DNA of 64,000 bases, from assembly GCA_036399775.1 (NCBI GenBank), contig DASWMJ010000094.1:23466-87465 (forward strand). Direction: 5' to 3'. Position numbers and translations under genes: made by a program. Position 1 is the first letter of the stretch, and each line of letters starts with the position of its first letter. Of the stretch, positions 17,415 through 27,407 are shown one piece after another. This stretch comes from JADMIH01 sp036399775. GTDB lineage: Bacteria > Chloroflexota > Chloroflexia > QHBQ01 > JADMIH01. Below the pieces are notes generated by a model that searched no databases, was not told where the DNA came from, and saw nothing but the letters and a program-made list of their open reading frames with translations.

Positions 17415-19142
17415 TTATTTCTGTTCCCTGACCCCTTTGCGTTTGCGCAACGCCAGGGCGGCAGCCGCCACACTCACACCGGCCAGAGCCCAGCCTTGCC
17501 AGTTGCGCTTTTTCTCTTGCAGGTCTGACATGACCGCCCTTGCCGCGCTCCTGCCCGACGCGCCGGAGACACCGCCGCCTGGGTGCGTGCTCGCCCCTGT
17601 GAGGTAGAGTCCTGCTATAGGGGTCTTGTACCCCGATATTTCGGGCAGGGGGCGGAACATGAACATCTGGTCGAGCGACATGTCAATGTGCATGATGTTG
17701 CCCTTGAGAAGGCCGGTGTTGCGCTCCAAATCGAGGGGAGATTGGATGTAGCGGTGGGTGACTTGCCCGGCTATGTTGGGGGCGTACTCGGCGAGCGTCT
17801 GTAGGAGGCGGTCGGCCTCGCGCTCGCGTATATCGTCCCAACTCTCTCCACCCGCCAGCGCGTAGGGGTGGTACTGCGCCCAGATGTAGAGCGAGTGCTT
17901 GCCGGGCGGCACGATAGTAGGGTCAACGGAGGAAGGGGTCATCGCTACCAGGGCTGGGCGCTGGGCGGGATAGCCACGCTGGGCATCGTCATAGGCCCTT
18001 TGCAGGTATTCTACGCTGGGGCAGATTAGCTGCATCGCGTGATGACAATCTAATTTTGAATTTTGAATTTTGAATTTTGAGTTTGCGTCGTGATTTTCGT
18101 GGATAGTTGGGTACGCTGTATAGTTGGGTAGCTCGTCTATGGCGCAGCGTAGGGTCATGCCTGTACCGTTGCCTACTCTCAGCGATTCGACCTTTTTTCG
18201 GAAGGATTGGGGCAGGGCGTCACTCTCCATGAGGTGCAGGAAGGTGGTTTGGACGTGCGCTCCCGACACTACGATATTAGCCTCTATGCGCTCTCCGCTC
18301 TCAAGCTCTATACCTTTGGCCCTGCCGTTTGCCGCCAGGATGCGTTTTACAGGAGCATCGCACCGCACGGTGCCGCCATGGTGCTCAAGGCAGCGGGCCA
18401 GGGCCTGTGAGAGCATGCCGGAGCCGCCGCGAGGGTGGGTCGCGCCTACGTCGTGGTAGAGGCTGTGTGCGCCCGCAAGCGCGCCCGCGCCTACCTCAGA
18501 GGGAGGGGGGCCAGACTGCGCGGCCATCCAGCTTATCGCTGCTTTGAGTTGGGGGCTGGTGAAAGTCTCGTCAAGCATTTTGCCGTAGTTGCCCAGCACC
18601 CTCCGCAGCAATTCCAGCCCCGACATAGAGGCGTCACCCTTGCCGCGAGCGCGTATCTGCTCCATAGCGGTGCGGCGAGCTATTCCACCGATGGCAGCGC
18701 CGGGTGCGGGTGAAGTGTTGAACAGGTCGAATACCTGCCGGTTGAAGCCATCCCACTTGAGGACGAAAGCCCTGTAAGCCTCGGCGTCACGCTCTGATAT
18801 GCGCGCGATGGAGTGGCAGGTGCGGTCCAGGTCGCGGTGGAAGAGGAGGTGGCTGCCGTCCGGGAAAGGCGCGAAGCCCCAGGGGTCCATCTGCATGTAT
18901 TCGAGGCCGAACTTGCGAAGGTTTAGCTCCTCGATTATGCCCGTCTTATGGATGAGGATGTGCATGACCGAGCAGGTGTCCACATGGTAGCCGGGCCATA
19001 GCTCCTCCGTGTTGACCGCACCCCCTACACCAGAACTTCGCTCGTAAACGGTTACGGCATGCCCTGCTTTGGCGAGGTAGCAGGCGCAGACCAGGGCGTT
19101 ATGTCCGGCACCAACCACAGCCACACGCGTTTTAGCCGACAT
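17415..19142 (-). CDS. FAD-dependent oxidoreductase, CrtI/phytoene-dehydrogenase-like
   Basis: A 575-residue flavoprotein. The N-terminal Rossmann motif GAGHNALVCACYLAKAG (residues about 10-27) binds FAD, and the C-terminal YLTGASTHPGGGVSGASGR motif is typical of the carotenoid desaturase and retinol saturase group. The substrate is unknown because no carotenoid genes lie nearby. A hydrophobic segment near the C-terminus (WALAGVSVAAAALAL) with a basic tail suggests membrane attachment. About 20 residues in the middle (including KFKIQNSK) come from an in-frame heptanucleotide repeat at 18048-18082 and are foreign to the family. Confidence 0.8.
   Translation of the reverse strand: MSAKTRVAVVGAGHNALVCACYLAKAGHAVTVYERSSGVGGAVNTEELWPGYHVDTCSVMHILIHKTGIIEELNLRKFGLEYMQMDPWGFAPFPDGSHLLFHRDLDRTCHSIARISERDAEAYRAFVLKWDGFNRQVFDLFNTSPAPGAAIGGIARRTAMEQIRARGKGDASMSGLELLRRVLGNYGKMLDETFTSPQLKAAISWMAAQSGPPPSEVGAGALAGAHSLYHDVGATHPRGGSGMLSQALARCLEHHGGTVRCDAPVKRILAANGRAKGIELESGERIEANIVVSGAHVQTTFLHLMESDALPQSFRKKVESLRVGNGTGMTLRCAIDELPNYTAYPTIHENHDANSKFKIQNSKLDCHHAMQLICPSVEYLQRAYDDAQRGYPAQRPALVAMTPSSVDPTIVPPGKHSLYIWAQYHPYALAGGESWDDIREREADRLLQTLAEYAPNIAGQVTHRYIQSPLDLERNTGLLKGNIMHIDMSLDQMFMFRPLPEISGYKTPIAGLYLTGASTHPGGGVSGASGRSAARAVMSDLQEKKRNWQGWALAGVSVAAAALALRKRKGVREQK
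18048..18082. repeat. ATTTTGA heptanucleotide array inside the FAD oxidoreductase gene
   Basis: Four to five units of ATTTTGA occur in the coding region. Because the period is 7 bases, the minus-strand reading contains no stop in any frame and always gives the peptide repeat NSKFKIQ. The same array is inside the DUF2723-like gene at 53632. Confidence 0.7.
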
Positions 19143-19355
19143 CTGATCCTCTTCCTACAATTGATAGATATTTCCTATCTGATTAGTATATACGGGGCGC
19201 ATCATGGCTAACGAAGCCGGGCGCGATAAACGCCCCGCATATCTTGTAGTGCGCGGAGGCCAAAAGTGATTGTTGGTAAGTGCCTCCCTGCCAGACCCAT
19301 TCTGTAGTGGCAACACAGCACGTTTGCCGGTGGCGTTGTAATAGAATACGATTAT

Positions 19356-20600
19356 ATGTTATCTTTGGGCATGACTTTTAACCCTATGGGTAATGAGGAA
19401 GTTAGACTGGCTGGTTATACCTTCCGGGTTAGAGCGCTATCCCAGAAAGGGGTCTTAGCGAATAAAGCAATGCGCGTAGTGGGTGGCCGCGCTCAAGTTT
19501 ACCAGCTCATAGATTTGCATACAGGCCAGTTATATGCCCTGAAGGTGATGCTACCCGCGTTCCGAAAACCACAATTAGTTCGCAACAGAGAGCTTCTCTC
19601 CCAACTGGCTCATCTGCCTGGATATGAGGCTTGCAAGCAAGTTTATGTAACGCAGGAGGAACACTCATCCGATTTGGTACGCTATCCGAACCTGCTTTTT
19701 GCCAGCCTGATGCCCTGGATTGGAGGGGTCAACTGGGCCACCGTAATAAGCAATTGGTCGAGCGTACTCGATGATGAAACAAGCTGGGAGATCGCCTACC
19801 AGTTGGTGCGTTTGGTGCGCGTGTTGGAGCGCAATGGCATCTCCCACTGTGACCTGAGCGGGGGCAACGTGATGGTGAATCTCGGCGCTCGTAGAGTCTC
19901 CCTCATTGACTTCGACGAAGTTTACTGGCCTGGCGCGCCGGTGCCTGCGGTGATACCTACCGGCACACCTGGGTATCGCCGGCGTGTAGAGAGCCAGTGG
20001 GAAGGCTCAAGCGACAGGTTCTCCACCGCCGTGCTGGTAGGGGAGATGCTTGGGTGGCGCGACGAACGAGTGCGCTCCAAGAGTTCTGGAGACAGCTTTT
20101 TTACCGACGAAGATTGCAATAGCCGTGACCCGGAGAAGTTTCGTCTTATGGGGCAATTTCTGCACAGTCTATATCCCGATTTGGGAACGCTCTTTGAGCG
20201 GGCATGGCAGGCTCCCTCCAATGACTTCTGCCCAACGGTGGAAGAGTGGCGAGCAGCCCTCGTAGCCGCGAGGGGCTGGCAGGCTCTTCCTATCGATCCC
20301 CTGGATCATAGCCGCATAGACGTAAGTATCCTTCCTAAGCTACAACCTGCTGAGACCCTGGTGCGCCCTTACCCTATGCCAGGCGCGTCCTCGCTGCCGA
20401 CGGAAGCGTTGCAGCGGACCTATAAGCCTGAGCCTGCGCCACCTCCACAGATGAGGCAGGCCACTCGCCCGGTAAAGTCTCGCCGCAAGAGGGCAGGCCG
20501 TCTCAACCTGGCGAATAGTATCGCCATAACCATAGCTACCCTCAGCATAGGCGCTTTGCTGGTCGGCATGTTCTTTCTGATATTCAATGCCGGCCATTAA
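19356..20600 (+). CDS. YegI-like membrane-anchored protein kinase next to the secretion ATPase
   Basis: A 414-residue protein with an atypical kinase domain. It has a glycine-rich GGRAQVYQL, the lysine in YALKVMLP, the catalytic HCDLSGGNVMV (about residue 163), and DFDE (about 185) in place of DFG. Ser/Pro-rich sequence leads to one C-terminal membrane span (about 388-410). It is a close paralogue of the kinase at 44368, which sits in a vWA/PP2C triad, and the family resembles E. coli YegI. No good ribosome binding site precedes the ATG at 19356; starts at 19371 or 19386 are possible. It lies 74 bases before the EccC-like gene, so both are probably co-transcribed and it may phosphorylate secretion components. 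Confidence 0.75.
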   Translation: MLSLGMTFNPMGNEEVRLAGYTFRVRALSQKGVLANKAMRVVGGRAQVYQLIDLHTGQLYALKVMLPAFRKPQLVRNRELLSQLAHLPGYEACKQVYVTQEEHSSDLVRYPNLLFASLMPWIGGVNWATVISNWSSVLDDETSWEIAYQLVRLVRVLERNGISHCDLSGGNVMVNLGARRVSLIDFDEVYWPGAPVPAVIPTGTPGYRRRVESQWEGSSDRFSTAVLVGEMLGWRDERVRSKSSGDSFFTDEDCNSRDPEKFRLMGQFLHSLYPDLGTLFERAWQAPSNDFCPTVEEWRAALVAARGWQALPIDPLDHSRIDVSILPKLQPAETLVRPYPMPGASSLPTEALQRTYKPEPAPPPQMRQATRPVKSRRKRAGRLNLANSIAITIATLSIGALLVGMFFLIFNAGH

Positions 20601-20674
20601 CCCTGCTCAGCATTCAACACCTGGCCCTGCCAGGGTCTAACTTTCAATATCAGCCCAACCAGGAGTATGATCAT

Positions 20675-23600
20675 ATGGCCCTTATGACCAAATCGCCACC
20701 CGACGTGACACGGACACAGCCGCACCGCCGCCCTGGTTTCCTTCTCTTCAATCGACCGCCACGTTTGCGCGAGAGTATAGAAAAGAGCGTCATAAAGCTG
20801 CCCTCGCCGCCTGTGCCCACGACCACGCCTCGGAGCACCATAGTGAGTTCGCTTGGCCTGCCCGCCCTCAGCTTTATAGTCATGGCAGCTATAGCTTTCT
20901 TAACCATATCAAACCGCAGTGATGGGGCGCTCTTCTTCGTAATACCCATGCTTGCCATGTCTTCGGTCTATTTGATAGGCTCCATATGGACGTTATCCGA
21001 CGAGTTCTTCACAAACCGCAAGCAATTCAAGCAGCAGACCATCGAGTATCGTGAGCTACTCACCTCCACCGAGCGTACCCTGGCCCATCTCAACGCCCAA
21101 GAGACGCAGATACGGGGAGATATTGACCCGCCTGTCGTCGAGCTATGCCTCCGGGCAGCGGACCCTTTGCACCCCAGTTCTCGCCTCTGGGAGCGGCGTT
21201 CTACCGACAAAGATTTCCTCCAGGTGCGCTTCGGCGTAGGTCCGGCCCCCAGCAGCACGGAAGTGCATTTTGAGCCGCCCGCTAAGCAGACCGACCTCTC
21301 TAAAGAGGTAGAGGTGATAATCGCCCGCTTCCGCAATCTCGAGGCCGTACCTCTTACAGTTGACTTCAAAGGGGTGGGATCGCTCGGTGTGGCCGGACCT
21401 TCCGGCCCCACTAATACCCTGGTCATCTCGATGTTGTGCCAGATAATAGGGAATCACAGTCCCAACGAAGTACGCACACTCGCCATCTTCCCAACCATGC
21501 ATCTTGATGCCTGGGACTGGTTGAGGTGGGCACCTCACAGCGAAGCGATCAGGGGGGGTGACACAGCAGAGCGGTCGCTCGCTTGCACGCCCGAACGCGC
21601 GCGGGGCCTACTCCGCTTACTGCAAGATGAGCTTTCGGCCCGCGAGCGCAGATTGGCCGCCCAGGGGGGTCTTGGCGGGGGGAACGCTCCCATACCCGGC
21701 CCGCATCTTGTGGTGTTGCTGGATGGGGACGATTTGTTGGCGGATAGCGTTACTACCGAATTCTTGCTTTCGAGAGGACCTGCGCTCAACGTCTTTACCA
21801 TCTATATATCCCGCTCTGTATCCGCGCTGCCGTCCAGTTGTGGTGCCGTCATTGCCACCGGCAATACGCTCGATGAGCTGGTCAGCTACCGGGTGGTGAA
21901 CAGCGGGCAGCGCGTATACGGCACTATGGACGTGACCTCGCCCCGTGCCGCCGAGGGTTTAGCCCGCACCCTGGGACCGCTTCAGCTTGTTGCCACCGAC
22001 CGGACCAACGGCATACCTGACCAGGTGCGCCTGCTGGACCTCTTTGACATGGACGACCCTGCTACGGTGGACCTGTGGCCGCTCTGGGAAAAGCTCGATC
22101 TTGACAACCACTTACGGATACCACTGGGTTACTCTGCCGGTGAGGACATCCTGTACCTTAGCCTCCAGTCCGGCTCGGTGGAAGGCGGACCTCACGGCAT
22201 TGTGGGCGGTATGACGGGATCGGGCAAGAGCGAATTGTTGCGTAGCATAGTGGCTGCTTTTGCCATATCCCACCACCCTCACCTCCTGAATTTCGTACTG
22301 ATAGATTACAAAGGCGGTAGCGCCTTCCAGGGTCTTGAAGAATTGCCTCACGTAGTTGGCTTCGTCACGAACCTCGATGAGCACCTTGCTGAACGCGCCC
22401 TGGTGGCCTTGCAGAGCGAATTGAAAGACCGCCAGCGCAGATTGCTGGCCGCAGGCGTGGACAGCGTTTCTGCTTACCAGGAGTTGTACGTTCAAAACCC
22501 CGCGCGCGACATGGCACCGCTACCCAACCTGGTATTGGTGATAGACGAATTTGCCCAGCTTAAGGAAGAAGTCCCGGACTTTATCAAGGGGCTGATAGAG
22601 ATTGCGCGCGTAGGCCGTAGCCTGGGCGTGCATCTTCTACTGGCGACCCAAAAGCCCAACGGCGTGGTAACGGATGAGATCCGTGCCAACACGAGTTATA
22701 AGGTCTGTTTGCGCGTACGCGAGACCAGCGATAGCACCGAGGTTATCGGCACGCCCGACGCTGCGCTCCTGCCGAGCACGGTGCCTGGCCGGGCCTTTAT
22801 CCAAGTGGCTAGCGAATCGATAATGGCTTTCCAGGCGGCTCGCATCACCACTCCCTACACTCAACCCAGCCTTCAGGTCGGGGTGGCCGTCGAAGATTTC
22901 GAGCCGGCCAGCAAAGCTCCTAAGGCGGCCAAGCCCGGTACGCTATCCGCTATGGTCATGAGAAGTGGGGGTGAGACTGAACTCCAGGTGCTCGTGCGGC
23001 GGATTGCTGAGGTGGCAACCCAGCACGATATCAAACCGCTACGATCACCCTGGCCGCCCCCTCTCCCCAACGGAGTCGCCCTCCGGGAAGTTGCGCCCGC
23101 CTCAATCTTCCCCGACGGTTCGGGCACGACCTACCCCTGGTCCGCTAATCCGCCGCATGGCTGGGCTTGCGCGCCCATCGGGTTGTTGGACGACCCCGCC
23201 CGCCAGAGCCAGGAGCCTTTTGTGCTGCGATTGGGAGAGGTGGGGCATGTCCTTCTGTTCGGCATGGCGCGCACCGGCAAGAGCACCTTCTTACGCACGG
23301 CAGGCGTCTCATTGGCCCTCACGCACTCCCCACGTGATTTGCACCTCTACTGCCTCGATTTCGGGCGGGGCGCGCTAGCTCCCCTGGCTAAGCTGCCTCA
23401 TTGTGGCGACGTTCTCCAGCCGGGCGACATCGAGAAGGTGCGGCGCTTCGTGAGCGAGCTGCGGGCCGAAATGGTCGCACGCGCACACGAGATACAACAA
23501 GCCGGAGTTTTCACCCTGACCGAGTACCGCAGCACCGCCCGCCGCGCCCGCCATTTCCCTTATATAGTCGTATTGTTGGACAATTTCAGCACCTTCCGCG

Positions 23601-24901
23601 AGACCTTCTTTGGTGACAACGCCGTGCTGGAGATGGACCTGTCTGACAGGCTCATGGGCGATCTTACGGCCCTCATAAGGGATGGTCAATCAACAGGCAT
23701 CCACTTCCTTATCACAGCCGACTCGTGGGGGCCGGTGTCACGCTACCCAGCAATCATCAACGCTATAGGAATGCGAATTGCCCTGCGACAGTCCGATTCC
23801 TCGGACTTCTCTTACGTGGGCATGAGGGTGCGCGACGATCTGGCGCTACCTGCGGGGCGTGGCTTCGTTGGCGGCGCGAATACCTTAGAGTGCCAGATAG
23901 CCATGCCCGCCACCGGCCGTCTCACCCCGGAGGGCGACGACCCGATGGCACGCCGCGCAGATTATGTGGCCTGGTTGCGTACCAAGCTGCTCGGCCAGGC
24001 CGCCGGGCCCAGGCCCAAGTTTGACCAGCAAGAAGTACCCGTAGAGTGGATGAGCGGCGAAGAGCAGACTGAGGCTCTTGAGGAGCTATGCGAGCAGCTT
24101 CATGCTTCCTGGCAGCGGGGTGGGGAAGGCGCAACAGCGCCTCCTATCCGTGAGCTACCTGAGATTGTATCGCTGAAAGACTTGCTGCCTATCGCGCCCA
24201 AAGCGGCAGGACCCGCGACGCCGGTGGGCCTGGAAGACGCTGGCCTTCGCCCATTCATGCTGGAATTGCGGTCCGACCGGCCTGTGTACCTGGTAGCAGG
24301 CCCCGCGCAATCGGGTAAATCAACTCTCTTGTTGAGTGCCATCCTGGGGATCAGTAACCGGCACACGCCCGATGAAGTGCGTATCGCTGCCGTAGCGTTC
24401 AGGCGCTCTCCTATCTGGAAGCTCGATGGGCACTCTCATTTTGTCAGGCCTGTAGCCAGGAAAAGCAGTGATCTGAGTGAGTTGATAGAGTGGTTGGGGG
24501 GTGAGCTTGATGCCCGGCAGGCTTTAGGGGTAGGTGCGGAGGAGATGCCTCCCATCCTGGTGGTGATGGACGATCTTGAGGAGGTGCTGCTAGACGAGTC
24601 CGCCCCTCACTCCCAATTGGTAGACGTTGCGAAGAGGGGCCGGGCGCTCGGCTTGACGCTGCTTGTAGCCGGGCTAAACCAGGAGATCGCCAGAAGCTAT
24701 GATCCCCTGAGCGACTACCTGCGCCGCGACCAGACCGGCTTCCTGCTCACTCCCAACCTGCGCGACGACGGCGACATAATGAGTATGCGCCTGCCGATGA
24801 TGACCCATCGCGCCTTCCCCCCAGGTAGGGGCTTCTTCGTGCGACGCCGGTCCTGGACGATAGTGCAGGTGGCTGTGCCTGGGCAGGGGAGTTCCAGCTA
24901 G
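20675..24901 (+). CDS. EccC/EssC-like FtsK/SpoIIIE ATPase, motor of a type VII-like secretion system
   Basis: A 1408-residue membrane ATPase. Two spans near the N-terminus (about 58-78 and 84-106) are followed by three FtsK/SpoIIIE ATPase domains with Walker A motifs GGMTGSGKSE (about 510), GMARTGKST (about 863) and AGPAQSGKST (about 1208). The first has LIDYKGGSAF and VLVIDEFAQL, as in EccC and EssC. The third Walker B keeps its acidic pair (VVMDD), while the second reads LLDNF. Unlike firmicute EssC there is no N-terminal FHA pair. It is the only recognisable core component of the locus and would drive export of the WXG100 proteins encoded downstream. Confidence 0.9.
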   Translation: MALMTKSPPDVTRTQPHRRPGFLLFNRPPRLRESIEKSVIKLPSPPVPTTTPRSTIVSSLGLPALSFIVMAAIAFLTISNRSDGALFFVIPMLAMSSVYLIGSIWTLSDEFFTNRKQFKQQTIEYRELLTSTERTLAHLNAQETQIRGDIDPPVVELCLRAADPLHPSSRLWERRSTDKDFLQVRFGVGPAPSSTEVHFEPPAKQTDLSKEVEVIIARFRNLEAVPLTVDFKGVGSLGVAGPSGPTNTLVISMLCQIIGNHSPNEVRTLAIFPTMHLDAWDWLRWAPHSEAIRGGDTAERSLACTPERARGLLRLLQDELSARERRLAAQGGLGGGNAPIPGPHLVVLLDGDDLLADSVTTEFLLSRGPALNVFTIYISRSVSALPSSCGAVIATGNTLDELVSYRVVNSGQRVYGTMDVTSPRAAEGLARTLGPLQLVATDRTNGIPDQVRLLDLFDMDDPATVDLWPLWEKLDLDNHLRIPLGYSAGEDILYLSLQSGSVEGGPHGIVGGMTGSGKSELLRSIVAAFAISHHPHLLNFVLIDYKGGSAFQGLEELPHVVGFVTNLDEHLAERALVALQSELKDRQRRLLAAGVDSVSAYQELYVQNPARDMAPLPNLVLVIDEFAQLKEEVPDFIKGLIEIARVGRSLGVHLLLATQKPNGVVTDEIRANTSYKVCLRVRETSDSTEVIGTPDAALLPSTVPGRAFIQVASESIMAFQAARITTPYTQPSLQVGVAVEDFEPASKAPKAAKPGTLSAMVMRSGGETELQVLVRRIAEVATQHDIKPLRSPWPPPLPNGVALREVAPASIFPDGSGTTYPWSANPPHGWACAPIGLLDDPARQSQEPFVLRLGEVGHVLLFGMARTGKSTFLRTAGVSLALTHSPRDLHLYCLDFGRGALAPLAKLPHCGDVLQPGDIEKVRRFVSELRAEMVARAHEIQQAGVFTLTEYRSTARRARHFPYIVVLLDNFSTFRETFFGDNAVLEMDLSDRLMGDLTALIRDGQSTGIHFLITADSWGPVSRYPAIINAIGMRIALRQSDSSDFSYVGMRVRDDLALPAGRGFVGGANTLECQIAMPATGRLTPEGDDPMARRADYVAWLRTKLLGQAAGPRPKFDQQEVPVEWMSGEEQTEALEELCEQLHASWQRGGEGATAPPIRELPEIVSLKDLLPIAPKAAGPATPVGLEDAGLRPFMLELRSDRPVYLVAGPAQSGKSTLLLSAILGISNRHTPDEVRIAAVAFRRSPIWKLDGHSHFVRPVARKSSDLSELIEWLGGELDARQALGVGAEEMPPILVVMDDLEEVLLDESAPHSQLVDVAKRGRALGLTLLVAGLNQEIARSYDPLSDYLRRDQTGFLLTPNLRDDGDIMSMRLPMMTHRAFPPGRGFFVRRRSWTIVQVAVPGQGSSS

Positions 24902-24936
24902 GAGAACGATAGGTTCCTCTAACCTTCAAACGTATG

Positions 24937-25767
24937 TTATGTCCCAAGCAGGACTTCGTCAGGCGGTACTAGTAAGTAGCGAACCGATGCTTCGTATTGC
25001 GATTTTGTTCCTGTAAAGACCCTGGCCAGGGGTGTCTCCAGAGAGACTATCTCAAAAATCCACAAACGTTGAGGCCCCTTCAAGAGCAAGAAGCCCTCGT
25101 TAGAGATCAATTCGCCACCTTGCTCCTCTACTCGGATGACGCTGCCCGAAAATTGGGGATCGCGGAAATCCGCCACAATTTGTGTGGCAACATCCTTTGG
25201 CATCCCTGCATTTACAAGTAATGAGACGTCACCTTCTCCTGGGGCGTCTTGCGCCGACTCCTTTATCTGCTGTAAAAGGTCCATTGGAATAGTCGCAAGC
25301 TCCGTAGCTGTATTGAAGCTTGTATCTTCAGTTTCATCCTGGAGGCCATAAAACCCGCTTGTCCGCGCCAGGACATCCTCGGAGGTTGGGACCATCTCAA
25401 GGCGAGAGCTGACCACTTTAACAATTCGGTGCTCTACGATGGCTTGCCCGTGGAAGAAGTAACTCAGCAGGGTCTCCTGTCCTTGAGATGTGAGGCTGCA
25501 CCGAAGAGAGAAGTCGTTTCGTATGAGAGCGCTTACTATGCGCCCGAAAGCACCTTCCAGCTGCACAGCCAGATCCTCGAAATTAATTTCCAGATATCCT
25601 CGTGACGCTAAAGAATGGCTGGCGGCTATAAGGCGTTCATTTAGTTGCTCTGCACTCTTCTCTCCCAGGATAGATCCCAAGAAACCACCCGCGATCTCAT
25701 TTCCCCCAAGCACTCCCATCGCGAAGGCTAACTCTTCCACACCAACCTGAAACACGGTTTCACTCAT
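24937..25767 (-). CDS. EspG-like protein (chaperone or immunity candidate)
   Basis: A 276-residue soluble protein. Its layout, an N-terminal LxxEELAFAMGV segment, SLASRGYLEI, and a run of basic and hydrophobic beta strands (RNDFSLRCSL, then IVEHRIV), resembles ESX-associated EspG chaperones and the second such protein at 30355. The match is by pattern only. The gene lies 18 bases downstream of the WXG-like substrate gene 25786 on the same strand, so the two form a pair. It could deliver that substrate to the EccC-like ATPase, or act as its immunity protein. Confidence 0.5.
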   Translation of the reverse strand: MSETVFQVGVEELAFAMGVLGGNEIAGGFLGSILGEKSAEQLNERLIAASHSLASRGYLEINFEDLAVQLEGAFGRIVSALIRNDFSLRCSLTSQGQETLLSYFFHGQAIVEHRIVKVVSSRLEMVPTSEDVLARTSGFYGLQDETEDTSFNTATELATIPMDLLQQIKESAQDAPGEGDVSLLVNAGMPKDVATQIVADFRDPQFSGSVIRVEEQGGELISNEGFLLLKGPQRLWIFEIVSLETPLARVFTGTKSQYEASVRYLLVPPDEVLLGT

Positions 25768-25785
25768 AAATATAGTCTCCTACCA

Positions 25786-26754
25786 TTACCAAAGGCTCCC
25801 TACCCATTTGGTGGCCGATTTAGCGACTGACGATACTTTATCCGCAACCGGCTGCATGATCTTTTGGTCAACAAACTCAATTGCTTTGTCCTCTACTTTA
25901 TCCAGGGCCTTGTTCACGACAGCGCTCGCCACGTACCCGCCCACCACACGGCCCACCACGCCACCCACTGCTGTACCCAAGCCTGGGCAGATTGCTGTGC
26001 CAATAGCGGCTCCTACCCACGCCCCTCCAATCCCTCCTAAATGCGTGGCTGCAGCATCCACGACTACTTCACCCATATTTACAGCAGTCGCGCTTGCCAT
26101 CTGTGTGCCATCGTGCCTGTACCTATATAAATCTAATCCCAGGTCGAGGAGGGCGGTAGCAGCGCCAAGCTTACTTACATCTGTCCACTTGCCTTTCATG
26201 GCGGACGAGAGAGTATCACGGCCTAGTCTTACAGTCCCCGGCTTTAACCCAGACCATTTCTTAATATAGTTCTTGAAATTGATCCCATATCTCTTCCTGA
26301 GAAATTCCGGCAAACGTATATTCACAACCTTACTATTTTTCTTCAATTGGTCCCGAACGGCGCTAAGTATGGCGACTTTTGCACCCGTATCCCGAAGGGT
26401 CTCAGCATACTCCATAAGGTGAAGTACTTCACTCAGTTGCTTCCCTCGCCGTTCTATTTCGGCAGCTATCTTGCTGAATGAGCCACCTGTGCCCAGCAAG
26501 CGCACCAGCTCAGCACGCATCTGGGCCACGTTTCCAAGCAGGGCAACCGTGTGAGCGGTAGCAGTTAGACTTAGCGCAGCCTCAATGAGTTGCTGGCGCG
26601 CTTCCGCAGCAGCACTACCACCTCCGCTTGCCACGCTACGGCTCGCTATACCTCTTGCGTTAGCAGAAGAATCTTCAAGACGGCTGGCGCTATTACTCAA
26701 GACTGAGCTCAGTCGGGCTAAAGTATCTTCGGATATTTCAAACCGGTCGCTCAT
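25786..26754 (-). CDS. WXG/LXG-like secretion substrate with C-terminal glycine-zipper segment
   Basis: A 322-residue protein. The N-terminal 120 residues are helical with heptad character (ISEDTLARLSSVLSNSASRL), as in WXG100/LXG substrates, although no clear WxG is seen. The C-terminal part has a long small-residue hydrophobic segment with GxxxG spacing (GGIGGAWVGAAIGTA, then VGGVVGRVVGGYVAS), then an amphipathic tail. Such segments can insert in membranes. Start 26754 is preferred to the GTG three codons upstream, because GGAG lies eight bases before this ATG. It is followed by its EspG-like partner. A pore-forming effector is possible but unproven. Confidence 0.55.
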   Translation of the reverse strand: MSDRFEISEDTLARLSSVLSNSASRLEDSSANARGIASRSVASGGGSAAAEARQQLIEAALSLTATAHTVALLGNVAQMRAELVRLLGTGGSFSKIAAEIERRGKQLSEVLHLMEYAETLRDTGAKVAILSAVRDQLKKNSKVVNIRLPEFLRKRYGINFKNYIKKWSGLKPGTVRLGRDTLSSAMKGKWTDVSKLGAATALLDLGLDLYRYRHDGTQMASATAVNMGEVVVDAAATHLGGIGGAWVGAAIGTAICPGLGTAVGGVVGRVVGGYVASAVVNKALDKVEDKAIEFVDQKIMQPVADKVSSVAKSATKWVGSLW

Positions 26755-26929
26755 TCTTTCCACTCCAGTATGCTCTACCAGAAATAACTAATTCCAGAGC
26801 CTTACTTAATTAACAAATACAACTATCTTGCTCATAATCATTGTAGTGCAGAGGTATTATATGGTACGATAATGACCTATTCAAGGTGGAATTGCAATAC
26901 CAAACTTAACAAAGGCCCAGGAGGCAGCA

Positions 26930-27277
26930 ATGACATCTTTGCTTAACTCAAATCCCGATGGACTTGAACATGCAGCTCGCGAATGCGATGCTGAGGCTGA
27001 TCGTCTCACCAATCTGATTAGTCAATTCAGTGCCCGTACAGGGGACTCTATGGCTAACTGGACAGGTAAGGCAGCAACGTCTCTGCACCATATTATTCAA
27101 GTCGAGAGAAAAGCTATGATCTCGTCCCGAAACAATATTACTAGCGCCGCAGCATTATTCAGGAGGGCTGCCGTGGATGTTCGGCGGGCTATCGCCGAGG
27201 AGAAGGCACGACAGGAGAGGGAGGAACGGCGTCGCGACGAGGAAAGACGTAGGCGAGAAGCAGAACAGCGTAAGTAG
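26930..27277 (+). CDS. WXG100-family protein with charged C-terminal tail
   Basis: This 115-residue helical protein has the WXG turn in ANWTGKAATSL (about residue 43) between two helices, the WXG100 hairpin fold exported by type VII systems. After residue about 85 there is a highly charged Arg/Glu tail (REERRRDEERRRREAEQ), probably a continuous helix. A very similar tail is on the WXG100 protein at 27779. AGGAGG precedes the ATG by about six bases. It is transcribed away from the substrate at 25786 and converges on the other WXG100 genes. Confidence 0.8.
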   Translation: MTSLLNSNPDGLEHAARECDAEADRLTNLISQFSARTGDSMANWTGKAATSLHHIIQVERKAMISSRNNITSAAALFRRAAVDVRRAIAEEKARQEREERRRDEERRRREAEQRK

Positions 27278-27340
27278 CGCTTGCTTGTATACGCCGGCGT
27301 TACAGATGTCCTTCCAAACTATATCAGGTTTTACAATTGA

Positions 27341-27397
27341 GGCAGGATAATAAGGGTGTGCTACTCTTTATGGGTAGCACACCCTTATTATCCTGCC
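27341..27397. terminator. Perfect 24-bp hairpin between convergent WXG100 genes
   Basis: Left arm 27341-27364 and right arm 27374-27397 are perfectly complementary over 24 bp, with a 9-base loop. It lies between the stop of the gene at 26930-27277 and the stop of 27408-27683, so it probably terminates transcription from both sides. There is no strong T-tract. Confidence 0.6.
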
Positions 27398-27407
27398 TGC
27401 AAAATGC

